Under the pieces are notes generated by a model. It was not told the DNA's origin, did not search any database, and worked only from the letters and a program-made list of their open reading frames with translations. Position numbers and translations under genes: made by a program. From Lepas anatifera (lineage: Eukaryota; Arthropoda; Thecostraca; Lepadidae), in NCBI GenBank assembly GCA_034440635.1, contig JAOTON010001353.1:193501-257500 (forward strand): 64,000 nucleotides of DNA, given 5' to 3'. Shown piece by piece: positions 21,927 through 32,515 of this stretch (positions within the stretch are counted from its first letter, which is position 1; each line of letters begins with the position of its first letter).

Positions 21927-22201
21927 GTTAAGATGTTCCCTGGCCTCTCCCCTCGAATCCGGAAATGTAAAAAACACTGAAGATTATATATTCGGGCACA
22001 GCCCTTCATCAGAATCGTGGAGTAAATATCAATAATTCTCAGTCCTAGTATAGCCAGCCAGATTCGAGGTCTGGCTATACTAGGACTGAGAATTATTGAT
22101 ATTTACTCCACGATTCTGATGAAGGGCTGTGGCCGAATATATAATCTTCAGTGTTTTTTACATTTCCAGATTCGAGGGGAGAGGCCAGGGAACATCTTAA
22201 C
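21927..22201. repeat. 275-bp near-perfect inverted repeat (foldback)
   Basis: Two arms of about 130 bp, nearly perfect reverse complements, flank a short centre near 22058-22070. The outer edges read GTTAAGATGTTCCC and GGGAACATCTTAAC, so both ends carry TTAA. Each arm includes CTGATGAAGGGCTGTG followed by CCGAAT (22116 onward in the right arm), a motif seen in many animal repeats. The transcript would fold into one long hairpin. Confidence 0.9.
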
Positions 22202-23682
22202 AACTCATCATCATGCTCCTCGCCGCAGCACTTCAAAACTTATCAAAGTTTTAGGTCTGTCTATGTGGAGTGTGTTGATAGTGTTATAAACTTGTGTTAA
22301 CTCATCATCACTGTTTATGTATTTACTAATAAGTGATTGTGTGACAGATGGAACCACATAAGCATCCATGTACATTCCACACCTATATTCCCTCAATGAA
22401 AAGTCCTCACTTACAGTAGCCTCCAGAATATGTCAGGTTTAAATAAAATGTTGTTTGAGTATTATTGGGGCAGACATATTAGTGGACCTTCCTACGGGCA
22501 ACTTATGCCTATCTGACACTTACACTTTGAGGCAGCACTGATACACCAAGAGGGACGTGAAAGCACGGAAAATAATGACCATTGTTTTCAGTAGAGGTGT
22601 TTGGTGTACTACATAATACAGCCACTCTGCTACTTGTGGACTCCCTCAATGGTAGGAGAATAGTGGGTCCAGTCTGTTACAAAGAAGAAGCAAGTAGCGT
22701 ACTTTAAGAATTTAAAACTGCTAAAGCTACTGACATTTCTTGAGGCAGACTGGTATCCAAGCGGCCAAAGTGTTATTTTATGAGTAGACATAAAGGAGAC
22801 TAAAAATTGGGTTCTGATTACAGACTGGAACATAAAATAGTGTGTGCAGTTACAGCTTCTTGCATTAGAGTAATTAATTTATTAACTGTAGAATGTTTGA
22901 ACAGATTGATAGGCTGTTTTAATATTCCTGCATAGGAGTTCAATGTTCATAAAATTTTGGTTTGATTCCCTCTGGTTTTGTTGTTGGCTACTTACAGCAG
23001 AGGATTATAATGATATTTTGTGGGGTATGTTTTCGTTTATTTTACATATTTTGCAGCTCTCTCATACTGAAAAATATGGTTAGAAAAGGTGCTATCTGTG
23101 CCAGCAGAGTATGCAGGGTTCAGTGCATCTCCTGTGTAGCATATCCAGCTCAGCGAAGAAGCTTAGTAGCCTTCAATAAACTTTCCACAAGCATAACAAT
23201 TGTCTACCTGCTGGGATAAGAATGTGCTCAGTTTATATCAAAGATTATTTTTCAAGGAATGCGCTTAAATCACATTAAAAACTTTCCAGTAGTGCTTCTT
23301 TAGCACTTCATTATATATGTAGCTGCAACAGAGTAATGTGTAGCTGTTTTGTGGTTTGGAAAAATAATGCTGGTAGTGGTTGTTGTTTCATTCAGCCAAG
23401 GCAATGGGAGTGGCAGTAGCGATTTCAAGCAGTTGTTAGAGGTGCACGCCCCTGGTCTTTAGTGGCATTCCTATGCAATATAGCGGAGTAGCAGCTTTAA
23501 GAATTTGGTAGCGGCGCTCAACTCTGGTCTTTAGTGAGCTGTCCTGAACGCCCTGTCAAGAAGCCTGCTGCATTCTGCACTCTGGCAATTACAAAGTGCT
23601 TACATACAGGGTCATGTACATGTTCCTCATAGTCTATTTTTCTCAGGGTTTGCATTTTTGCCAGTTGAGAGGGGTTTCTGCC
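22202..23682. other. Intergenic, no recognisable gene
   Basis: Nothing recognised. Several open frames of 60-85 codons have no domain signature. Confidence 0.35.
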
Positions 23683-23745
23683 GCCAGCCGGTTTTTACCG
23701 GTTTAAACCGGCAAAAAGTGGCAGAAAGTGGCAAAAACTCGTTGA
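23683..23745. repeat. GCCAGCCGGTTT repeat fragment
   Basis: The GCCAGCCGGTTTTTACCGG motif, followed by TTTAAACCGG, matches the sequence at 29060-29140 and that flanking the B element at 34650. A third copy of this low-order repeat. Confidence 0.6.
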
Positions 23746-23894
23746 GGCCAAATTTGACATTATTTATGGAAGCTGAACTTTAAGCGTTTTCCAATAGTTG
23801 TTACCAATATCAATCATGCCGATAATTACACTGTATTTCCGGTATTCTGATTTTCCAAAGTGTATTTGTTTCCAAAGTGATTTTCCAATGTATT

Positions 23895-25060
23895 TCCGGG
23901 TTTTTCCAAAGTGACCAAAAAACGGCGGCGCGCAGCGCCGCCAAACTTGGTCTAGCTGTTCCTTCATCATTTTTACATCTTTCCTGAAAATTTTGGCTCA
24001 AGGTCATATCAGGTCAGGTCACCAGATCAGGTGAAGTGACCTCACCTCAAAAAATACTTAGGACGGCATAACTAAAAGAAGGGTTAATCGATCAAGTTGA
24101 AACTCATACCACATATTGGGCCCACCAGAAGCTACAACATTTGTTCCGGGATTTTTGATATTGGTGACCTAAGGTCATGTGCAGAGCATGACCTCCCCAT
24201 TGACAATGCATGGGGAAAATCACGAAATGAGCTTTTCTCAGTAAGTATGGATGAAATCAACTTCAAACATCGGTTGCGACTTGCTCTTAGCCCATTTCTG
24301 AAGCTGATACCAAAATTTTTGACTTGTGACCTTTAAAAAGGTCACCTTAGGTCAAATAAGCATTTTTGCTGTTTTTCTCCATAAATTTTGAATAAACTAA
24401 GATAGAGCTTTTATTTTGTCACCAAAGTGTTTGTATAGTCACTGGAAGTCAAATGATATACATCATGACTATACCATGTCAAGTTGGGTCAGACCGTTGA
24501 CCTGGGTCAGGTCAAATTCTTAAAATTGACCTGGCATAGCAATATTATATATCATTCGATTCGTATTGACGAGAGGATTGCAATGGTGCATAAACTATGG
24601 CTGTATCTTGTTTGGTTTGGAAGCTATTAGCGAAAAAGTAAACGCCTTTATGCATGGGTGGCTATGGACATTCCCAAGAATATGCCCAATATTTAGTGAC
24701 CTGTAGCTCCCTAGGCTTTGACCTGACACGAAAATGAATGCTACTGTAATGAAAGCGCATCTCAAGAGCTTTCGAATGGTGTTAGAAAAATGTTTCTGGC
24801 TATCATAGTTTCTGAGATATAGGAGGTTTTCTTAGTGCACCTCATATTAGCGATTTTGACCTATTTTGACCTCTGGTGACCTTGATATTGACCTGACAAG
24901 AAAAATGACCGAATTGTTTTCGATATCATTTTCGAAGAGCTTTCGATTGCCGTTTTGCGCTTTTTTTCTAGCTCTCTTAGTTTTTGAGATCGTGGGGGGT
25001 CTTTTTTAGCCCCCCACCAGGGCGAAGGTGGCTCGTACCCGCCACCGGGGCAAGGGTTAA
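23895..25060 (+). mobile_element. Family C, left end missing
   Basis: C sequence starts abruptly at CGGGTTTTTCCAAAGTGACC with no terminal repeat or left palindrome, and continues to a normal doubled-TIR right end and TTAA at 25057. It lies against a B fragment at a TTAA that is internal to intact B copies. Confidence 0.85.
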
Positions 25061-25853
25061 GCAAACCGGTCATAACTCTTAGGTCATTAGAGCTATTGAA
25101 GGCTGGTAAAGTTCATTTGATAGGAAATTGCCAGTACTTTTTCCGCTATGTGGAACGTAAGGACCTCCCGCCACTGGTTTGACCTCCAGAGGTCACCTCG
25201 TGACCTAATATGGCCTGAGGTCACAAAAGGTCACAAAGTAACCTTGCTGTACATCATATGAAAGCCAATGACAAGACAAACACGATGGTGTTTGTTTCAC
25301 CGCTCTAGCTCAATTAGATCAAAAGTTATTGTCAAAATACTGTTTTTGACCTCTGGTGACCTTGGATGACCTTGAAAATGTCAAATGGCAAATATGACCC
25401 CTGGGATCCGTGAAAGGGTGTCAAAAACGCTGTTCTGAGCAGGCTGAGTATTTGTAATCATTTTTGTGGCTTTTATATCATGAAACAGCTTTTCCCCATG
25501 CTTTTCCAATGGGAGAGGTCGCCTCGTGACCTGACCTCAGGGCACGAAATAAAAAAAATCCCGGATATACACCTTGTAGACCCTGGAGGGGTCATGAAGT
25601 GAAGGAAGTTTCAAATCGATCGACTTTGAAATGTAGCTCTTACAGAGCTCTAAAGTTGAAGTGAGGTGACCTTGGTTGACCTCGTCTGGTGACCTGACCT
25701 TGGGTGACCCGGGGTAAAAATTTAAGGGATGATGGGGAAATGATGCAGTGAGAGGTAGAGCCCTCAACCGTGGTGCTGTGTCTCGTCGTTTTTCTGCTAT
25801 CCCGGAAAAACCTTAGGGGGGCCATCGATGGCCCCCGGTGGGGCGAGGGTTAA
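25057..25853 (-). mobile_element. Family B, partial (minus), disrupted by C
   Basis: Begins at the internal B site TTAAGCAAAC and runs to the single-TIR end at TTAA 25850. The first 235 bp or so (doubled-TIR side) are absent upstream of the C. C probably inserted into this TTAA, and a later deletion removed the B left arm together with the C left terminus. Confidence 0.85.
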
Positions 25854-26835
25854 GCCTTAGTGCAGCAAACGGCAATAGGATCGCATACTATCCACATTTT
25901 AATCAGTTTAATTGTTAATGCCCGATAATATTATCAGCTGAATCAAACAGGGGCTAATTCTGATGTCTGGTGGTAGTCTAGATGATATAAGACGGCTTTC
26001 CTGACCAGAAATTTAGCCGGTTGAGCTCAGTAAGAATCCAGCCCATGCGTTGGGGTCTCCGATGCAGTTCTCCATCGGAGGCAAGGCCTTTTAGGTGCAC
26101 GACATATTACTGCGAAGACCGTAATTATTTTACGTGTCGTATTTGGTGACAATTTTGAGTCTTCTTCAACGCCGAACAGTGGCGAACATAAGAAAGGGTA
26201 CAAGCTGGGAATTCCCAAGCCCCTCCGTGTGACTGGTGTACTGGATCTTTTATGGCGAAGGACATTATTTCAGCCTGAATACATGGAATCTGCATTATTA
26301 GCAGTACTTTTGAGCTTCGGTAAGCTATACTTATCAAGTGAAGATCAGCATTGACTGACCTGTTCTGGTTAAAACATTCACCTTTTTCAAACATGTTGTC
26401 TCCTTGAGCTACTTTGTTCGTCTCTTCTGATCATAAGCTCTCAAACCTAGTGGCATGTACCCCCAGTGGTCGGTTATACCATACATTTATCTCTTCGCAG
26501 GCGCACACCGAGGATTTTCATTTGGGGCGGCAGGCTGATGGGGGGGCGGCAGCATGTCACGCGCAGGATTTCTTTCCCCGGTGAGGAGTCGGCAGTTTCG
26601 AAACAGGGGCGGCTTGAATCACATATTGGGCGAATGCTTCAATGCAGGAGCGGCACGCTAGGGGCAGGGACGGCAAACTGAGAGTAGAACTGGTACTAAA
26701 AGCCAGATCAGGCTCATTTTTGCCCTCCATGGGTGCCCGCGTCTGCCCACCTTGGGTGGGCTGCTGTCTCTTTGAACAAAATAGCTGAAATAAATTATAT
26801 AAAATAAGATAAAGTTGAATGCACAAAATTGTTAT
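25854..26835. other. Intergenic, no recognisable gene
   Basis: No shared repeats and no recognisable coding motif in the short frames present. Confidence 0.35.
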
Positions 26836-27873
26836 TTAACCCACGCCCCACCGGGGGTCCGGCGCCACCTTCGCCCCACCGAGAGGGGGCCATCGATGGC
26901 CCCCCTCTAACTCCGAAAATATGGGCGTTAGCGCAAATCTGCAAAGTGCAATAGAAGGCTCGCGTGAATTCAGTAAGAAATTACTTCGCATGTTTTAGTG
27001 CTCAGGTCAATGGTTTGACCTCCAGAGGTCAAATTAGGTCAAGATCGGCTATTTTCACTCAAATATGCAATGATTAAGCAAACTGGGCATAACTCTTATG
27101 TCATTAGAGCTATTGAGGCCTGGTAAAGTACATTTGATAGCAAATTGCCAGTACTTTTTTCGCTATGTGGAACGTAAAGACCTCCCGCCAGTGGTTTGAC
27201 CACCAGAGGTCACCTCGTGACCTAATATGACCTGAGGTCACGAAAGGTCAAAAAGTGACCTTGCCGTATATCAAATGAAAGCTACTGACAAGACAAACAC
27301 GATGGTGTTTGTTTCACCGCTCTAGCTCAATTAGGTCAAAAGTTATTGTCAAAATACTGTTTTTGACCTCTGGTGACCTTGGATGACCTTGGAAAAGTCA
27401 AAGGGCAAATATGACCCCTGGGATCCGTGAAAGGGTGTCCAAAAACGCTGTTCTGAGCAGTCTGAGTATTTGCAATAATTTTTGCGGCTTTTATATCATG
27501 AAATAGCTTTTCCCCATGCTTTTCCAATGGGAGAGGTCGCCTCGTGACCTGACCTCAGGGCACGAAATCGAAAAATCCCGGATATACACCTTGTAGACCC
27601 TGGAGGGGTCATGAAGTGTAGGAAGTTTCAAATCGATCGACTTTGAAATGTAGCTCTTACAGAGCTCTAAAGGTGAAGTGAGGTGACCTTGGTTGACCTC
27701 GTCTGGTGACCTGACCTTGGGTGACCCGGGGTAAAAAGTTTCAGGGATGATGGGAAAATGATGCAGTGAGAGGTAGAGCCCTCAACCGCGGTGCTGCGCC
27801 TCGTCGTTTTTCTGCTATCCCGGAAAAACCTTAGGGGGGCCATCGATGGCCCCCCCGGTAAGGCGAGGGTTAA
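26836..27873 (-). mobile_element. Family B, full length (1038 bp), minus
   Basis: TTAA at 26836 and 27870. The left palindrome has an insertion (GAGAGGGGGCC), otherwise near consensus. Confidence 0.9.
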
Positions 27874-28115
27874 TAATATGCATACGATTTCTTGCGATTA
27901 GACAACAAATCTTTATATTGACATACCTACATTTTTGATGTGGTATTTCACTAGTGGCGTCATCTAAAATGTATGTACCGGCTCCTAACTAACAATAGAA
28001 GCAGCGACACTTCATACATTGTAAAAACCTTCATATCAGAAAGATGAGGTCACTTGGGGATCCAGGCGGTCCGTTTGGGGGCGGGGCAAACTAATCACCA
28101 AAAAACTGATCACTT

Positions 28116-28200
28116 GGGGCCGGATGGCCTAGTGGCTTCGTTGCCAGTCTTCGGATCAGATAGCATGGATTAACGTGGGTTCAATCTCCACGGCGGGAAA
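28116..28200 (+). ncRNA. tRNA-derived SINE head (Leu/Ser-like), not a tRNA gene
   Basis: A-box-like TGGCCTAGTGG (28125-28135) and B-box GGGTTCAATCT (28178-28188) have tRNA spacing with an extended variable region. GTGGG and TCCAC form a T stem, but no acceptor stem pairs around it. This identifies a pol III-type SINE or tRNA pseudogene. Confidence 0.6.
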
Positions 28201-28246
28201 CCGCCTTCCGTGTCCGATCTGACCTGGTGGAGAGGATCCTTATCCT

Positions 28247-28653
28247 CCACGCCCATTGACGGGGGGGAAACGTGCGGGTCAGACCTGACCTCAGTTCAGG
28301 TCAAATCCTTAATTTGACCTAGGAAGATCATAATATATATATATCATTGGATCCGGCTTGCAGCGAGGATTCATATCAATTAAATCGTTTTGCTCTATCT
28401 TTACTTGTTCAGATGAAATGGCCAAAAAAATTAATTTACATGTTATCCCTCTTACGGCATGTTTTGACCTCTAGTGACCATAAATGTGACATGACAAAAA
28501 ATGGTACAAATATTTTCGATGAAGAAGGGGATGGGCTATCCAACGCCGTTTACCGTTTTTCGCTACCTAGCGCGGTTTTTGAGATCTTAGGGGGCGGGTG
28601 CCCGCCCCCGTCAAGGCGGAGGTGGCTCAGACCCCCGTCAATGCGCATGTTAA
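28247..28653 (+). mobile_element. Family A, old copy with internal deletion
   Basis: The left terminal repeat survives as CACGCCCATTGACGGGGG, then about 440 bp are missing. Sequence resumes at the GACCTGACCTCAGTTCAGG palindrome and runs to the doubled-TIR end, TTAA 28650. It is diverged and lacks features of the young copies. Confidence 0.8.
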
Positions 28654-29145
28654 ACACCCACGCCAATACTCCCTGTAGTTGGCCAAGTGTGCCTGTTGAG
28701 AGTGGCTTTAAATAAATAAATAAAAAACCTGATAAAAATGTCACACAACCTAAATGGAAGCTGACTGCTTCTAAAATGTCTTGCTACCGGTCTGTGGGGG
28801 GGGCGAAAACACTATTTCCGACTTTATAGGGCTAGCCTCTTCCCTCCCTCTGGATCTGCCAATGGGCTGGTTCTAGCCATAAGAGACCATTCGGTTTGAA
28901 CAGATTATTGAAGTTGTGTGATGAAATGGAAGAAGAGAGTGCTGAAGCCTCCTAATACACAGTAATATACGTTCTCACCCCAGAGGATACCGCCTACATT
29001 CATATCCAACGCGAACATCAGTCAATATTTAGTATTTGGTGTTTTTGCCACTTTTCGCCACCGGGTTTATGCCAGCCGGTTTAAACCGGTTTAAACCAGT
29101 GGTTTAAATCACTTTCTGCCGGCTGCTGCCAACCCTGATTTTGCT
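28654..29145. repeat. Unclassified segment within duplicated block, ending in TTTAAACC motifs
   Basis: This segment recurs in pieces at 32348-32515, 34397-34649 and 35684-35715. It ends in repeated CCGGTTTAAACC palindromes, which themselves contain the TTAA into which B inserted in the other copy. Confidence 0.65.
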
Positions 29146-29309
29146 ATATGCATCTATCTCTTCTCCGTTGCATATGTTCTAGTCATCAATTATATATTAT
29201 TTGGTCTGCAGCAAATGATATTTTGTGTGCAAAATATGAATATCCGACTCTAAAAAGTGTTTTGTTGCCATTGTATTTGTCTCAAGTGGCGATCTTCTTT
29301 CTCTTGCAG

Positions 29310-29475
29310 GTTCCCTCAACGTCCTAGAGTAAAAGAGAAGTGGCTCAGAGCTTGTCGAAGGGAAGCTGTGGAAAACAACTCGGGAGTATGTATTCGGCAT
29401 TTTCCCGAGGAGGACCTTTCGTGCACTTCTTCTGAAAGGATACGACTGAAGGGAGCAGCAGTGCCTACTCTGCAG
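29310..29475 (+). CDS. Internal exon encoding the second half of a THAP zinc finger
   Basis: The 166-bp exon is preceded by a pyrimidine tract and CTCTTGCAG, and followed by CTGCAG|GTGAGT, both strong splice sites. It enters with one base completing a codon and leaves in frame, giving 55 residues. Visible THAP landmarks are FP at residues 1-2, W11, the C27-x2-H30 zinc ligands followed by F31, and A50-V51-P52-T53. In THAP proteins (C2CH DNA-binding fingers of P-element transposases and host regulators) the first Cys pair precedes FP, so it should lie on an upstream exon that I cannot place. Whether this is a host gene or a transposase cannot be decided. Intact reading frame and splice sites argue it is functional or recent. 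Confidence 0.82.
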
Positions 29476-29648
29476 GTGAGTACATATACTGCTGAAAGTT
29501 GAACTTGATTGTTTGTTCTTGCGCTTTTGGCTTCTTTCTGATTGTTTGCCTTTTAATATATTTTTTGTTCTCCTTGTTTTGCTTTTTCGTTAATACGTTT
29601 TGTCTATTTGTTTTTGCGTTTTATTTTATTATATTTTTGTATTGCATG

Positions 29649-29663
29649 CCTCTCTCTCTCTCG

Positions 29664-29726
<63 letters not shown>

Positions 29727-29792
29727 TCTCTCTCTCTCACTCTCTCACTCTCTCACTCTCTCACTCTCTCACTCTCTCACTCTCTCACTCTC

Positions 29793-29840
<48 letters not shown>
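29649..29840 (+). repeat. (CT)n microsatellite with CTCTCTCA octamer sub-array
   Basis: About 190 bp of CT dinucleotides; between about 29735 and 29800 it is organised as an 8-bp repeat with one A. All three frames are open and encode only SLSLSL-type runs. Confidence 0.97.
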
Positions 29841-29844
<4 letters not shown>

Positions 29845-31265
29845 GGGGGGTCAAGTTAAGCTCTCTAAAGCTTCTTAAACGCATTGGCGATGCCACATGA
29901 CCCTGGCAGATGGTGCGTCCATCAGTCCCTAAACCAGAAATTGTTGCCCTGCCTAACAATTGTGTACTGTGACTGTTTGCCCCAGTGCTGGCCTGGAAAT
30001 GTCGATGGCGGCAGGTGTCATCCCAACCTCACGCTTTGGACGCGCCGATGGAGTCTTCAGAGAGCTGGTTCCTGATAGGAGCTGCAAATACTCGAGTTGG
30101 ATGTACTCTTGGAAGCTCCTCAACGTGCATTTTTTATAAATAACTGGCAAACAACGTACCTCAAAATCATTTTCACAATACTTTCTTTGGGTAACGTTCA
30201 GAACGTGGAGAACACTGAATGCACATCGTGTAATGACTGTGCTCGTCATCATCATCATCATAGTTGGGGTTTAAGGGCGCGTTGACTGCAATGGTCATAT
30301 TCAGCAGAGTTCAATGAAATATTATTATGTTGGTGGAGTTTAAGGGTAACTCTGTTCGACTGAAATTCGCTTCGCTGTATAATACATATAAATTGCTACA
30401 ACTTGGTTGTGTTCTTTTTCAGTAGATCACTTACATACCATTTCGGTACTACGATATCGGAAAATTTTGGAAAATGTTATTCGTATCGATGCCACCTGGA
30501 ACTGCTAATCTCCGTTGCTTCATCGTTTTCAACCCCAATATGGCTCAATTAGAATACTTTGAATATGTACGAAGCTGTAGAAGTACGTTGTACGTTGATA
30601 TACGTTGTGTATTGCGTCCCTCTCCACACAAACCCCACAAAAGGCATTACCTTAACATGACTGGCTTATTGCAGCAAATGTTATAAAGCAGCTATGTAAC
30701 TGGCAATATAATCAAACTGAAAGCAGCTGTTTAACATATTATCAATGAAATAGTGGTATCGGGCATTAAAAGCCGGTATTGCTGCTCAACACAGCACAAT
30801 CATTTCCAACAGGCAAGTTTAGGCTCACTCATGAGGTTTGCTGTCAAAAAAGTTATTCACCAAGGTAGGTTTTCAACCCGGAAGCGTCACGTCAGGACGA
30901 CTCGGCTTGCTCGTTTTAAGATCTCAACACCACGGAGGAGCTGAGCTCACACGAATTTCTGTTATAAAACACCATGGAAATAATACGTTGACCTTCAGTG
31001 CTTATTGCCACATCGAAAAAACACCAAATATACGAAAACTTACTTGTAACTGCCTACGCCTAAGGTACACCAGCGCCAAACTCGGCGGTGTTAGTTGGCA
31101 GCACATACAAATTACACTTCTGAGTCGAAAAATGGATTATTATACACCAGATGCGTATGACAGCTACAGTAGCGTATGTGATGCCTTTACCAATTTGAGG
31201 AGTGAAATGGACTTTTTCAAGTTCAAAGCCAATGAATTAAAACCCATGGCATGTAAAACAGAAAC
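29841..31265. other. Intergenic or intronic; SINE tail remnants
   Basis: At 29893-29913 ATGACCCTGGCAGATGGTGC, and at 30246-30295 (CAT)n followed by AGTTGGGGTTTAAGGGCGCG, resemble parts of the 3' tail of the SINE at 49737-49925. A 173-codon plus-strand frame (30838-31359) runs into the duplicated block and has no recognisable domain. It may lie in an intron of the THAP gene. Confidence 0.4.
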
Positions 31266-31380
31266 GCATAGAAGCAACGACACTTCATCCATTGTTAAAA
31301 CCCTTCACATCAGAAAGGTGAGGTCACTTGGGGATCCACGCGGGGGCGGGGCAAACTGATCGGCAAAAAAACGGATCACA

Positions 31381-31470
31381 AGGGGCCGGGTGGCCAAGTG
31401 GCTTTGTTGCCAGTCTTGTGATCGGATAGCATGGATTAACGTGGGTTCAATCCCTACGGTGGAAAACCGT
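31381..31470 (+). ncRNA. tRNA-derived SINE head, second copy
   Basis: Contains TGGCCAAGTGG (A box) and GGGTTCAATCC (B box) as in the copy at 28116. It has the same lack of a matching acceptor stem. Confidence 0.6.
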
Positions 31471-31498
31471 ATCCGATCTGACCCGGTGGAGATGATCC

Positions 31499-32347
31499 TT
31501 AACACGCGCATCGACGGGGGTCTGAGCCACCTTCGCATTGACGGGGGCGGGTACCCGCCCCCTAAGATCTCGAGAACCACGGTAGGTAGCGAAAAACGGT
31601 AAACGGCGTTGGGCTACCCATCCACTTCTCCATCGAAAACATTTGAACCATTTTTTTGTCAGGTCACATTTAAGGTCACGAGAGGTCAAAACATGCCCGT
31701 CATACGGATAACATGTAAAATTCAGTTTTTCGGGCATTACATCTGAACAAGTAAAGATAGAGCAAAACGACTTGAACTATATGAATCCTCTTAGCAAGCC
31801 GAATCGAATGATATATAATTTGACCTTGCTAGGTCAAATCAAGGATTTGACCTGACCTGAGGTCAGGTCAGGGTCAAATTATATAAAATGCATATCATTA
31901 GAACTGCAAAGCCCAGGCGAGTCTAATGCAGCTAAAATAAATGCTCTATCACCATCCGTTACTGAGTTATTCCGTAAAAACCATTTTTCCCATGTATTTC
32001 CAATGGAGAGGTCATGCCTCGTACCTGACCTTAGGTCATCGATATCAAAAATACCGGAACATATGTTAGAGAACTCGGTGGGGCCATTATGTGATATGAG
32101 TTTCAATCGGATAAGTTCACCCTGCTCCGACTTATGCTATCTTAAACTTTTTTTGAGGTCGGGTCACTTGACCTGTACTGGTGACCTGACCTGAGATGAT
32201 CTAACCTTAAAATTTTCACAGAAGTTGTAAAAATGATGAGGGAAAAGGTAAACCAAGTACGGCGGCGCTACGCGCCGCCGTTTTTCTGCTATCTCCGAAA
32301 AACCCGAGGGGGGGGCGGGTACCCGCCCCCGTCAATGCGCGTGTTAA
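31499..32347 (-). mobile_element. Family A, full length (849 bp), minus
   Basis: TTAA at 31499 and 32344. It sits at the same flank as the degenerate plus-oriented A in duplicated-block copy 1, but in the opposite orientation and of the young type. Confidence 0.92.
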
Positions 32348-32515
32348 ACACCCACGCCAATACTCCCTGTAATTGGGCAAGTGTGCCTGTTGGGAGTGGC
32401 CCTAAATAAATAAATAAAAAAGCCGATGAAAAAAATGTCACACAGCCTAAATGGAAGCTGACTGCTTCTAAAATGTCCTGCTGCCGGCCGGGGGGGCAAA
32501 AACACTATTTTCGAC

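Larger units (their letters stand above)
27993..29145 (+). repeat. Duplicated block, copy 1
   Basis: The same ordered sequence occurs at 31266-35715 once the A and B insertions there are removed. It comprises a tRNA-like SINE head, an A element at the same flank, the ACACCCACGCCAATACTCCC segment, and the GCCAGCCGGTTTAAACC end. Many substitutions separate the copies, so the duplication is older than most A and B insertions. Confidence 0.8.

Noticed and set aside
28116..28200. A functional tRNA gene
   Set aside because: A and B boxes and a T arm are present, but no acceptor stem pairs and a second diverged copy sits in a duplicated repeat, so a SINE head is more likely.
29499..29878. Long SLSLSL-type frames
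   Set aside because: They are translations of the (CT)n microsatellite; all three plus frames are open for the same trivial reason.
30838..31359. 173-codon plus-strand frame, the longest in the window
   Set aside because: It runs into the duplicated repeat block and ends in SINE-proximal sequence; no recognisable domain or splice context.
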